Source: Amblyomma americanum (lineage: Eukaryota; Arthropoda; Arachnida; Ixodida; Ixodidae). Taken from it: 64,000 nucleotides of DNA. Shown here in pieces: positions 1 through 10,970 of the stretch. A program made the translations under genes and the position numbers. How positions within the stretch are numbered: the stretch's first letter is position 1; each line of letters starts with the position of its first letter. The notes beneath the pieces are model-generated. The model was not told where the DNA came from, made no database searches, and was given only the letters and a program-made list of their open reading frames with translations. Where the stretch lies: contig NC_135497.1 of the NCBI RefSeq assembly GCF_052857255.1, positions 181,813,594 to 181,877,593 of the forward strand. Reading direction: 5' to 3'.

Positions 1-331
1 CACGCTCCGACCCATGCAACAGGCCACAATGCACTTGCCACCAGTTTCCCAAGACAAGACGATTATTGAGAGACGCAAGCTTCTGCGTGACACATCCTGA
101 CGACGTGCTCCTGGCCAGCGGCCACGTAATACACGTTTCCCAAGAACTGTACGCCGCGAAATCCAACGGAGAAAAGATACGCAACTTAGCTCGCAATCGA
201 AAGAAGGTCCCCTAATGATCGTGTCTTGCAGGCCAAGCAAACTTTAGCACTAATATTACGCAGATTAAAAGCACTAATTTGGCTCGACGTTGCTGTCCTA
301 GTATGAGAAAAAATGCAGTTGTGAGAATGAC

Positions 332-357
332 CGAATAAAGGAATGTAACTTTATTCG
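332..357. repeat. Perfect 9-bp hairpin
   Basis: The arms cgaataaag (332-340) and ctttattcg (349-357) are exact reverse complements around an 8-nt loop. The left arm contains AATAAA, so it could form part of a polyadenylation signal. No gene end is visible, so this is only a structural note. Confidence 0.5.
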
Positions 358-3300
358 AAATAATAATAGCTCAATGGCCTAAAAATGGGGGGTGGGGTGG
401 GGCGGCAAAATCGGTGGCAACGATGCAGCTCTAAAAATTTCAGGAATTCCCGGCAATTAAAAGAGGAAAATTTTGCGAGATCACGGACTTATGAAAGCCT
501 CTGGTATCACATACGAGAAGTTTCTATCTTATCTACGTTTGTCAGTGGTGCGATAAATGGATCGCTAACGCAGCTATCTTTATGGCGTATGATATTAGAA
601 GCTTCGATGACCTTCATATCATTGAGGTCAAGTGCGTCAGCCTTTTGTCGCTTCAGCATATCATGAGGTTTCATATCTTTAACATTCCCGCGATCTGAAC
701 AATCGGGGCACATTGATGTTCATGTCTATCTCTTTTATTTTTTGTTTTACTTAAGGGTGATAATTTCAGGATTTTGTCACGTTGGTGCTTGTCAAAACTA
801 GTACACATTCCGTGGCCGTGAAAGTAAGGTTCTTCCCCGTTGCTTCCTGCCTGAACCTGCGTGCTTCGCGTCATGCGTCCTCTGAGAAATTAGCGCAACA
901 ACTATAGCTGAACTACCTCTTCTGTTGACGTCAGCAGCACAAAATAGACCTGACCCTTGTTAAAAATCGGACAGCCAGCGGTCGACAACTACTGACCTGA
1001 CTTTTGGAAGGCATGAAAGCCAGCGGGCCGTCACAGGAGAGACGGCGAGGCGCGGGACCCAGACGCGGGTCAGCGGTCTCCGGTTGCTGCCACTCAAGGA
1101 AAAAAGAAGACGCCACCTTTCCGCTTTCATCGACGGTCATTTAGGGCTACGGCGAGGTCAAACGAGCACAGTTACTGCAGACCACTTGTGACTCGTCGGC
1201 CCGACAAGGAGCAGAACGAAGCCGCAAGGGGAAGAAACTTTATAAGGGACTAAATGCGAGGTCCAGCAAAACTGTGCGGCAACGCGTTTCCGTTACCCCG
1301 AGATGAACGTCTATGCGGCAAGTGGAAGGGGAGAGACATGTCTGAAACGAACTCCCCACGCGGGAAATGCCCGAGAAGACGCGTCCAGCCAATCAGCGCA
1401 TTGAACAACATTCGAAAGGGCTGAAGTCCCTAGCTTAGTAGGCACGGAATTGAGGACCTTTGGACCTAGCTGGTAATGGTATTGATATGTCGGGTTTAAG
1501 GGACACTGAAGACAACTCCATCCATTCACTGTTTTGCAGCAGAAATTGATTCTCCGGCTTCTTCTGTATATTAACGTTGAATGTGTAATAGCGCGCTAAC
1601 AACTACAGTGGGCATTCCCCACATGTGCTGAGAACTTGACCACACCAGAACGAATTTGAAAACGCGAGAAGTTTCGAGAAGACGCCCACGCTTAAACCAT
1701 AGCATAGCACAATTTTGTCCGTACGTGTCTTAATAACTAAGGACGCCGGAAGTACTAAATAATATGCTTTTCATTTGACAGACAGTGCCTTGGATGTCCC
1801 GGCGAATAGATGGACGAATATAAACGCGTAACACTGTTAATATAAGAACACTGCGCGAATGCTGTGGCATTTTTATCCTTCCACGCCGTAGCCATTATAC
1901 AGCATTCGCTTTGTTCGAACGCAAAAAGGTTCACGCAAGGGAAGCAAGCAAGCTAGCCAGCCCAGCTGCGCTCCCGCGTCTATCACAAACGGCCCGGCGG
2001 CCACATCTGCCACCGACGTCGCATGAAAACAATCAAGCCGGCAGCAGCTGCACGCGCGAACCAGGACGTCCAAGCAAAAAAGAAAAGCACTTGACAGTTC
2101 ACAGCCACTCGACAGAAGCAAAACAAGTACGGCAGACCGATCGAGCATGACTCGGAAAAGGCACTGGCGCGCACGCACGAGCGTCCGCGTCCCGGGAGGA
2201 GGGGGAACGCCGGCACGCGAGGGCCGCAGCCTTTCCCCTGCCTGTAAAGGGAAAATAAAATATGGCCTGGCACAGTAAGGGTGACGATCAGCCAAACCGG
2301 GCAAATGGCGGGCGATTTTTTCTCAGGAGTCGCTTGCGGACAGGGAGCGAGGTTAGTGAAAAGAGAAGGTGGTGTCTGGACCGCAGGAGGAGAAAAGTCT
2401 ATCCTGTGCGCATTTGCCAGGCGTGAAGACAATGGGAGACGCTGCGCCTCGGCAGGAATGAGAGAGTCTAGCCACCCCAACCGAGGTGAACGGGAAACCT
2501 GGTCGGGGCCAGAGCGCTTACAGAGAGCGGTCCCCGTACGACACCGCAAGGCAAACGCCGCATGCTTTAACCGGAACATCAGCGCGCGCTGAAAAATCGG
2601 CTGCGGAGAAAATTTTTACGTCAGGTAGGCACAAGCATATACCACGCTCCCTTTTACTGTAGCGGTAAAAACGCGGCCGACACCGCTGTCATTCGCCTGA
2701 TTTTTCACGTGGACGTGACGTCACGCAATAAAAAAAAAAGAGGGAAAGGTACACAGGCAGGGCATATATGTCACGTTGCCATGCGAGAGCGCAGCGTGTT
2801 CTATCGCTGAACAGCCTTGCAAGCGAAACCACGCACCGTTACCCTGACCCGCTGCCCAGTCGCTTCTCCAGGCTCAAGGGAGAAACATACCACGCGCTAC
2901 TCTAGACATATCAGACACAAACGGGACAGCACCGCGGAGACGCAAAATGACCAACATTACGCAACGCTCTACCATATATGAGCAACATTATATAATGGAC
3001 TTAACATTAAAAGCCTACGGTTGTTTAACCTCCATCAATCAAAACCTTCACAGTTTTCGCTGCCGCGTGTGTTTTGACGTCCTTGCTTGATTTTTTTGCA
3101 TAACTGTGGCACACTGTACCGGCTTAAGGAAGGAGTCGCAGTTATACGCCGCACGATATATGGCAGGCAGGAGACGCAAGTTTACATTACTCATCTCTTT
3201 TACGTCCGAGGTCCATTAACTAGCATGTGACCTCTCGCGAGAGCACTTTGCCAAGTCCACAGTTCACAAACTTTACCGCGAATGCGGTCGTTGTTTAAGC

Positions 3301-3474
3301 GAAAGAGTGTAAGCACAACCAAAAGGTTTGAATAATGCGCGGTCAGGAGGGCGCACTTGATAATGTACTACGTGCCGAGCTTTCCTGGCAGAATGAAAGA
3401 AATTCGTCAGCTTTGCATGCGTTTACACAGCATGACCATTCGGAGCTGCAGAGAACGTTCGGCACAAATGAATC

Positions 3475-3501
3475 GGGGGGGGGGGGGGGGGGGGGGGGGG
3501 G
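3475..3501. repeat. Poly-G tract, 27 nt
   Basis: An uninterrupted run of G. It creates glycine or proline runs in chance frames on both strands. It could form a G-quadruplex on the + strand, and its length is likely to vary between individuals and between assemblies. Confidence 0.95.
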
Positions 3502-3993
3502 AGGACAAGTTCTACCAGACATGCTGCGCATAACAGAACTTCTACCGGTCTGGGCAACGACTGGTGAAACGGGGGACGAAGACACAGACGCCGCACCACA
3601 CGAGCGCTTTGACAAGGCACGTCACGGACATCGCCCAGCCAGCACGTTTTCGCTTGCAACTTTCCCCGCTCCCTTTCTCCAGCCAGGTGGAGACCTGATG
3701 CAACATGGAGATGCGCAGGCGGCCCAGCGACGGGCATCGTCGCAGGGCCCCTGGGCCGTTTCCCTCCTCCCCTCGATGGCCCCTTTGCGGACGTGGCAGC
3801 GGCGAGCCATTCAGACGAGCTCCTTAAAGCGCCAACGTCATTTCACGGTGCAAGTGCGCCCTGGGCGTTCTGTATTTCTTTCTCGAGCCTTGAAAAGGAT
3901 CCACATATCCCTGGCGGCAGACGCGAGAGAAAAGGAGAGAGAGAGAGATAAGCCAAACGACCGGAGCCAAGGAAAGAGTCGAGAAGAAACGCT

Positions 3994-4013
3994 CCCCCCC
4001 CCCCCCCCCCCCC
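3994..4013. repeat. Poly-C tract, 20 nt
   Basis: An uninterrupted run of C, preceded by a GA-rich segment near 3930-3980. G-quadruplex potential is on the - strand. Confidence 0.95.
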
Positions 4014-5068
4014 TCGCACGCAGCCAGCGCGCGCACAAAGAGAATTCACGCTGGAAGGTCGTCGGCGCGGCCGAATGGATTTCGAGTCGGCGCCATTAGA
4101 CTTGACAAAAGGAGAGGAACGAATCAAGAGCGCAGCTTAAGGCACAGCTCGGCGAAGAAAATCAGCGAAGGCGGAGGGTGCACGAAGCGCGCCAGAGGCC
4201 ACCGCAATCCGGACTAAACAAAACTCAAAGCCGCCCACCGCCGCCACCTCCGCGGAAGAAAAGAGCCGCCAGAGGCGCCATTGTCGGACGGCGCGCCGCC
4301 AGGCAAGGTCGGAGGCCAGCAGTCGCGAACATTACCGCAACAGGGTCAACTGCCGCCGGCCCGGCGAGCTGCTGACTCACGCCGGAACGGAAAATATGCC
4401 GCCCTTCTTTCGCACCCACGCGTCCGACGGCGCCGGCGCGCACGCGAGCGACATCGGCAAACAGACGGGCAACTACGAAAGCAGAACTCGGGGTTTAGGG
4501 AAGCGCAACAGCCGCGGCGCTACATCATGCACACCTTGTCTCGCAGTTGGTGGGCACCAAGGGAATCGGAAGGCCAGAAAACTGCGAAAAACGCGCCTGC
4601 GCTCGTGAAAGCTGGACCGCGCCCAGGTAAACTGTAGCGATGTAATTGCGCACTGGACGAATTGACTGGTACGCCGCCACACGACAAGTCACATCCCACC
4701 CGATGACGCAGACTGTATGCGGCTCTGAAGAGCAGCCAAGCTCAGGTGGTGGAACAAAGCGACAATTTTTGGCGATGAAACGCTGACGCCGCCACTGTCT
4801 TGGGGGTTTAAAGGGGACCTGTCATAATATTATCTTTACCAGAGAACCATTCATCCCGGCCTCAAAATCACCTAACATGTTGGGCCGATGTAGAGACATC
4901 CCATCCTGCTGCCGTATCAACGATGACAAAATGAAAAAAAAAATGGCACGCCTCATGGAGCAGCCATATTAGCTTCTTCAACCAGACTGTGCACTACCCC
5001 TCGTCTGTGACGCGAGACTTCCGAGTTGCGGTTTTGTCTCCTCAAAACGGACAGAAAAAAAATGGGGA

Positions 5069-5084
5069 GGGGGGGGGGGGGGGG
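5069..5084. repeat. Poly-G tract, 16 nt
   Basis: A run of G just after an A-rich segment and GGGGA, giving an A-rich/G-run junction. Confidence 0.95.
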
Positions 5085-6459
5085 AATTATGTGCAAACAT
5101 GACCACAGAACCGTGGCTTGGAAGTTTTTGCACCTTCAGGCCTGACGAGGTTTCCCGCTCTGCGCGTTTAAAGCTGGACGAGAGCGACTCGGCGACACTG
5201 CATGCTACATGCGACTCTATGAGCTTGGGGGGCCTGCGCACCAATTGGATAGATGATCGCGATTTAATTCGAAGAGCGAAACGAGCACTTTGTGAGCGCG
5301 ACGAATGAGCATTCCCGAACGACTCTGGATTAGGCTTAGAGGCCACCACGGAAGAAGCAACGCGCGGGCAGCTCACGCCGCCCGAAGACCGCCGCGCAGT
5401 GCTTCAACCGACAGACTCGAATAAAAGTACAGTGGCGCGCGCTGCCGCAAGAACGAAGCCGGCTGTTTTCCCCGTCGGGGACCAAACCAAAGGCACCGCA
5501 GAGGCCTCTGCGAGACACACGCGGTTGATCGCACCCCCCGGCGGTTAAAAAAGCCCGCAACAAAAGGTCACGCAGGCCGCGGGGTAGGCAGGCGCTCACG
5601 GACGACACCCACAAGGCTAGCGAAAAAAAAAAAACATGCGTCGACGTGGTCGGATATGCAAAAGTTAACAAGTACCACAACCAGGAACAGGCTACGTTTA
5701 AAACAGCGTTAACTGAAGTCAACACGCAAGACGCAGCAAGGAAAACAGAGAACAAAGAAAAACGTGTAAGCGGGAAAAACGAGTCGTGTAGTTTGGCGGC
5801 GAACCAAGACGGCGCCGCTTATCAAAGAGGATTTTCTGGGCTCCAGACGACAGCCAGGGAAAGAACATACACCATTCGGAAATCGCAGCCACCACTTCTC
5901 TCGCAAAAAAAAAAAGAACAAAAAGAGAGAAACAAACAAGAAAGTCGGGGTAAAAACCAGAAACGCACCATCCCAGAAAGCGATGAGAGAGTGCCCGATG
6001 AAGGTCCTCGCTCATTTCTTTCAAGACTATGCACACAGCGAATAAAGCGCTCCCACCCCGGCCGCATATGGTAAGACAGGACAGAAAATGGCGCAATAAC
6101 AGTCTCGGGAATTGTGCGCCGCTGTGACCGAACGACCTTGCGCCTGAGCAACTCTCGGACGTTTCTCAGCGCGTAGTGCGCGAGATGCTGCTCGCGTGAC
6201 CTTGCATACAAAGGCCGCTGCGCTGCTCGCTAGTGAAACTGAAGTCACCTGCAACCTAGCCGCGAGTATACGGCTTTAACGCTCTTACGTGCAGAAGTCG
6301 GCTCAAGCGTGGCTCCAAAACCCCCTGTGCATACGACAACGTGGTGTAGATTTTGTCGCCCCTAAATAAGCAACGCGTCCTCAGGAAAGGGAGAAGGCGG
6401 CAAGCCTCACGTAACTGCACTGCAGAAACCAAACCATGAGGGGTAAACGTGGCTCTGGC

Positions 6460-6526
6460 AAAACAAATAAATAAATGAATAAACAAATAAAAAGATAAAT
6501 ACAAATTATGGGGGGGGGGGGGGGGG
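6460..6526. repeat. A-rich (aaataa)n-like stretch followed by poly-G
   Basis: A degenerate AAATAA/AAACAA repeat (about 6460-6503) is followed by a 17-nt G run at 6510-6526. It could be the decayed tail of an old retroelement, but no body can be identified. Confidence 0.7.
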
Positions 6527-6930
6527 CACTTAAAGGGGCTGTGAAGGGGGCTCTAATAAAGTTGCGGCATGCCTGGGATATTGAAGCACGCCGCTTCACG
6601 AATAGTGTCCAGCAAGAATTTTTTAAATACGCTTTGTACAAGTTGAGTTACCTGTAGTTAAAATTTGAATTTCAGCGTCTTCGCGCCTTTCCCTCTCCTA
6701 TCGTCAATTTTTGCACGCCGGATGGTCGGCGCTCCCTTCGCCGACCCCCGCACTGGGAGCGGAGCTTCCCGACCCGCCGGAGATAAGCGGCTTATTGGCC
6801 GCGGCCACGGTAGCTGCCTGACGTCTGACAGAATCTAACCAATGGCCACCTCTCACCTTGTCTACGCAGGTGCGGGAGACGGAGGAGGGTGCGAGCATGA
6901 AAAGGTCGCCGGGAAGGGCTCGCCAATTTT
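6527..6930. repeat. Candidate dispersed repeat beginning acttaaaggggctgtg
   Basis: From memory, tick genomes contain many copies of repeats that open with a TTAAAGGGG motif and continue into a GC-rich segment; this stretch has that layout. A weaker match to the opening motif is at 4806. No terminal repeats or target duplication could be defined here, so the borders are approximate and the family is not named. A copy-number search of a tick assembly would settle it. Confidence 0.35.
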
Positions 6931-7190
6931 GACGCGTGATTGTGGGTCGTCTGCTGCGTGTAGAAGAGTATTATTTGGCTCTGATTTTCATGGTATCACA
7001 GCGCAGTGATTAAGTGAGTTAATGTGCTCTCCTCGGAAGGCGTTTCAGAGACCGTTTAAGACTCCTTACGTGGTTTCAACGCGAGAGCATTGTCTCATCA
7101 TGTGCTCTGTTGAGGTTTCACTTGAGATTCTAATGACGCACATACTCATTAAATGCATACAATCGTAAGGAAACGTATACACAAGGTTCA

Positions 7191-7402
7191 GGTCTGGTTT
7201 CGTTTAACGTCCCGAAGCGACTCAGACTAAGAGGGACGCCGTAGTGAAGGGCTATGGATAATTTCGACCACCTGGGGTTTCTTAACACGCACTGACATCA
7301 GCACAGTACATGGGCTTCTATAATTTCGCCTCCATCGAAATTCGACCTCTGAGGCCGAGATCGAACCCGCGTCTTTCGGGTCAACCACTGACTGAGCCGC
7401 CT
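7191..7402 (-). mobile_element. tRNA-derived SINE (family 2, 'gacgttaaaccccc' tail)
   Basis: Read on the - strand, it starts with a tRNA-like head. The B-box appears on the + strand as gatcgaacccgcg near 7358-7370. Next comes 'atggaggcgaaatt', then the shared core with 'cacgttaaagaaccccaggtggtcgaaat' in degenerate form, then a tail that reads on the + strand as 'gtttaacgtcccgaagcgac'. It has more mismatches than the copy at 9913 and no clear target duplication, so it is probably older. It encodes no protein; transcription would be by RNA polymerase III and copying by LINE enzymes supplied in trans. Confidence 0.85.
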
Positions 7403-7424
7403 TCACTCAGCGAGAAGTAAAGCG

Positions 7425-7530
7425 TTTTTGCAGCCTACGACCTGCGTGCTCGCCTCGCAATCCGAAGGCCTTTAGTTCGATTCCCCGCACCTTCGGAAGC
7501 AATTTTATTTTCTTCTTTGCTGTAGACGCT
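7425..7530 (+). mobile_element. tRNA-like SINE fragment (family 4)
   Basis: A short head contains 'cctcgcaatccgaaggcc' followed by a B-box-like 'agttcgattcccc' (7473-7485), then a T-rich body 'aattttattttcttc'. From memory this layout matches another dispersed tick SINE. It lies immediately beside the reverse-oriented SINE at 7191-7402. The A-box is weak, and I cannot define the 3' end or a target duplication. Confidence 0.5.
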
Positions 7531-9897
7531 ACTATCTTACGGTCCACTGCTGACGTCATGCGAGAGCATGGTGAGGTCAGTAAAGAATTTCGGGCCATAG
7601 ACGGCGACGGACGGCGGCTTTCGTGCTAATGGGGCATGTAATGCTTTCGCATTCATAGGTGAATAAATCAGCTGACTGCTAAAAAAATCTCCAGAAAACG
7701 TCTAAGAATATATAGCAGGCGTGCAGTGACAACTAACTTCGGCCCCCTGAGGAGAAAAAATATATTCTACTGTCCGCCCAAGTGAAGGGAACCTGCGGCT
7801 CCATCGTAAAATAACGCGAAATGGACAATGCGAGATACTACACTGCTCTGCTTCGGCGGCACATCCCAGAAAAGGCAGTTATTGCGTCATTTTCTTCCTC
7901 CGCCAGCAGCGGCAACGCGGTCGCGACATTCGAAGGCACAGTGCATCCTCTCCCGGAAGACCCGGGGCGACCCAGCAGGGCGGCTCTCCGAGGAACGAGG
8001 CCCGAAAGCCACGGGGCGGGCGTCAGGGGTCGCTCGCGAGGACGGGTGGCGGCGGCGTCGATGCATGCGTACCCAGAGTGTTTGTCCGGCCTCCCCGACG
8101 ACAAGCATAGTCGCTGCCGGGAGCTCGCCGGGTCCGGGCGGCCACGCTACAAGGACCAAGCAAACGCAGCCGATTAGCCACACACACACAACCTGAACAA
8201 AGCGCAACACCAGCAAAAGCAGCCTCGAGTCCGCAACGGGACGCGCGGCCAGGCAGCGACCGCTTCGCCGGCGTTCTCACCGAAACTCGGCAGCAAACGC
8301 GAGACAGGCGCGCCATGCAGGGGAATACGCGGCCAAGTTCAGCGCAGTAGCGGAAAATACGCTCACATTACGACAGCTTGCGGTACAACGGCAGCGGCTG
8401 CGCGCGTTCTGCAACGTGGCCGAAAAAAAAAAAAAAGAAGCTCGCACAGCAACCGGATCCGCCCTTCCCCCTTTTGTGAGTGTGACAATTACTGGGGCCA
8501 TGTCAAAGCTACGCGTGAGGTACACGCCAGGCGGCGCCACTTAGCGATCGCAGGCGGTGTGCCGAAGCCAGCACAGCAGCAGCGCGGCGGCGTTCTGCCG
8601 CTCTCGCGGAGCACTGAAAGGAAGCGGCGCATCTCGCATGTTCCTCGTCCCTCCATTCGCGACGAGATCGATAACAAGCCCGGCGAACGAGCGTCGCAAA
8701 CCGCGAGAGCCACGCCTTCCGGCTATTGCGCGGCGGCCTACGGGCGCGGGTTTTGACGCGTGCCTCACTGCCGCCTTCGTCAGCAGCCGCCGCCGCAATG
8801 GATACAAATTGGGCTCGCCACACGTACCAGCCACGACCGCTTGTCGGGCCACAGGCAACGGTGGGCGCCGGCTAGGGAGCGTAGGAAAGAGGGGGGTACC
8901 GCGATTACGAGTATGCAACGCGCCGAGGCCAGAGGGAACAACGGCTGTCGTACACTCACCATTAATTTTCCTTATAAACCCATTTACGGCGAACAAAGCA
9001 GGACACTACTAAACAAAGATATCCCTCATAGTAAGCGAAGAGACGGAGAGAGAAAAGCCCCCTCCCCCCCTCCCACCTACGCGGAGCGCCGAGCGGAGAG
9101 CTTTTCCGAATGAAAAGGAGAATAATGCCGGCGAAAGAGGGCAAAAAAAAGTCTCGGCAAAGCAGACATGTAGCCAGTCGTAAGGCAGAAGGATTCTCGT
9201 AAATCACTCCCGGGACACACATACGCAGGCGCAGATAAAGGCAGGGGCCAGCGACGGGAAGAGGGCGCCTTCCGATAACACGCGCCTGACGACGGCGACG
9301 TCACACTTGCAAATCCCAAATTGAGTTTCTAGTCCGCGCTTTCTACGCGCTTTATTTTTTGCCCCCTTCTCTGTGCAGCCACATCACTGCGTGCTTTATA
9401 TGTGCCTCCTTCATGCGCGCCCACTTTTCACCTCCGCCCGCCTTTTTCCATTACATGTTGGCGCGCCGTGCGCGCGCTTTTTGTCACAGCCATGCGCGCA
9501 GCAAAAAGCTTGGGGCGCTGCCGAGCTTTTTTTTTTTTTACCTGCATGGAGTTACTGCTTTCGGTTTTCTGCTAAACCCGATGATCTATCGAAATTCGAA
9601 GAATGAATGCACGAAGGTTTTACGGCGCTTATGCAGCAATGCTCCGAGGGAACGCAACAAACGAGAGCGAGGGGCAGGAAAGAAAAGAAAAACGGAGGAA
9701 AGACTTGTGCTCGGCGAAAGACAAATGTGCCGCGCTACAGCAGTGACTAATATGAACTATCTTTTGTGCGCAGAGTGCACTGAATTTATACTCGAAACCT
9801 ACAGCAGTCGCGACGGGTACACGTGCATGTGACATGTTTGAATCTCGGAGCAGCGACGCCAGGCCTCGAGAAACAACGGAGTATGTAAAAAGGCTTC
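7531..9897. other. Non-coding stretch, GC-rich in the middle
   Basis: No gene recognised. The segment 7880-8960 is GC- and CpG-rich and has overlapping chance frames on both strands. Two donor-like sites lie on the - strand: near 8278 ('cggtgagaac') and near 8957 ('atggtgagtg'). Neither is preceded by a convincing coding frame. A promoter or untranslated first exon is possible but not shown. Confidence 0.4.
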
Positions 9898-9912
9898 ACA
9901 ATGGAGCGGTGG
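9898..9912. repeat. Target-site duplication, left copy
   Basis: acaatggagcggtgg, identical to 10154-10168. The two copies bracket the SINE at 9913-10153. Confidence 0.93.
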
Positions 9913-10153
9913 TTTGGTTTTTGTTTTATGGGGGTTTAACGTCCCAAAGCGACTCAGGATATGAGGGACGCCGTAGTGAAGGTCTCCGGAAATTTCGACC
10001 ACCTGGGGTTCTTTAACGTGCACTGACATCGCACAGCACACGGGCCTCTAGAATTTCGCCTCCATCGAAATTCGACCGCAGCAGCCGGGATCGAACCCGC
10101 GTCTTTCGGGGCCGGCAGCCGAGCGCCGTAAGCACTCAACCACCGCGGCTGCT
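9913..10153 (-). mobile_element. tRNA-derived SINE (family 2) with perfect 15-bp TSD
   Basis: This is the most complete family-2 copy. On the - strand it reads: a tRNA-like head beginning 'agcagccgcggtgg', the B-box 'gggttcgatcccg', 'cgatggaggcgaaatt', then the shared core 'cagtgcacgttaaagaacc' and 'ccaggtggtcgaaat', then a tail ending in 'gggacgttaaaccccc' and a short A-rich terminus 'ataaaacaaaaaccaaa'. Exact 15-bp duplications flank both sides, which is direct evidence of target-primed insertion and of a fairly young age. It encodes no protein and has an internal RNA polymerase III promoter. The A-rich 3' end indicates mobilisation by a LINE partner, which is not present here. Confidence 0.93.
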
Positions 10154-10168
10154 ACAATGGAGCGGTGG
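10154..10168. repeat. Target-site duplication, right copy
   Basis: Identical to 9898-9912. Confidence 0.93.
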
Positions 10169-10821
10169 GTTCAAGCCAAAATGAACCACGACATCGTTAA
10201 AACAAAGACTGCCAAAATCAATCGCGGGCAAAAAAAAAAATATCGCGAAGCTTATTTCGCACCTACAGTAGGATACAGATCGAGTCTGCAGTGAATCTCC
10301 GGCCGCATCCAGGACCGTTGAACAGAATTCCTCCGTGACAAAAAAAGTGGACCGCTGTTAAAGCTTTACTTGTTACCTAAAGGATAAGGTATTCACGAGA
10401 GGTAATCATAAACTCAAGAATTTTGATCCCTCCGGCTTGTTTGGATACCGTGAAACATTAAAAAACCTGACTTTGTTCACTGTCGGCACTGGCCAGCGGA
10501 GTAATACAGGACGGTGCTGACCGTGGCCAGTGTTACCAACTATGTTTTTTTTTGTTTAATTCGTGTCCTACTATAGTGCTTTATTTATCATCTCGGAATA
10601 TACACTTTCCGCCAATGTGCGTTTAATGAATGTCGCACGAGCCAGCAACAGCCTTCGAGTAAGACGATGGAAGCAAGAAAAGAGAAAGAGTCGATTTGTG
10701 TCCAAGCGACGAGAACTTTTCTACGAGTGGTAGACGCGTACTGCCGAGCAGCGTCATCGCTCGAGACGCCATCCACTGGTACCGTGGACAACAACAAACA
10801 TGTCGCGCTTATTGTACACAA
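10169..10821. other. Non-coding stretch, nothing recognised
   Basis: AT-richer than its surroundings. No gene, repeat or regulatory site can be supported. Confidence 0.6.
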
Positions 10822-10970
10822 TTAAAGGCGCCAAAGAAACACAAACACCCCCAAGGGGAAGACAAGGGCACAGAGCGTCTTCCTAAGCTGCTTCTAGTAC
10901 ACTGGACCCTTGCAGGCGCTCTGTCCCGTTGTCTTCTCTCGTGTGTGTGTTTTTTTTTTGGCGCATTTAA
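10822..10970. mobile_element. Palindromic MITE-like element with TTAA flanks
   Basis: The arms 10826-10877 and 10916-10966 are imperfect reverse complements of about 52 bp. They share 'ggcgccaaa'-type ends, 'gaagacaagggcacagagcg' on the left and 'cgctctgtcccgttgtcttc' on the right, around a spacer of about 38 bp. TTAA is present at both outer edges (10822-10825 and 10967-10970), the target duplication typical of piggyBac-type elements, so a non-autonomous piggyBac-like element is one reading. TTAA is short and could be chance, and from memory similar sequence occurs inside larger tick repeats. There is no coding capacity. Confidence 0.6.

Larger units (their letters stand above)
1..6459. other. 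Non-coding stretch, no gene recognised
   Basis: No reading frame here resembles a known protein. The longest frames (for example 3335-4099) are carried by G or C homopolymers and GC-rich low-complexity DNA. Visible structures are a small hairpin at 332-357, homopolymer tracts annotated separately, a short GA repeat near 3930-3950, and a motif 'tttaaaggggacctgt' near 4806 that resembles the start of the repeat at 6527. Confidence 0.6.

Noticed and set aside
3335..4099. 254-codon frame across a poly-G tract
   Set aside because: Its length comes from a 27-nt G run and GC-rich low-complexity DNA. There is no domain, and overlapping frames on the other strand are equally long.
7843..7864. U6 snRNA-like phrase tgctctgcttcggcggcacat
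   Set aside because: Only the first 20 or so bases resemble the U6 5' end. The following conserved ACAGAGA and the rest of the molecule are absent.
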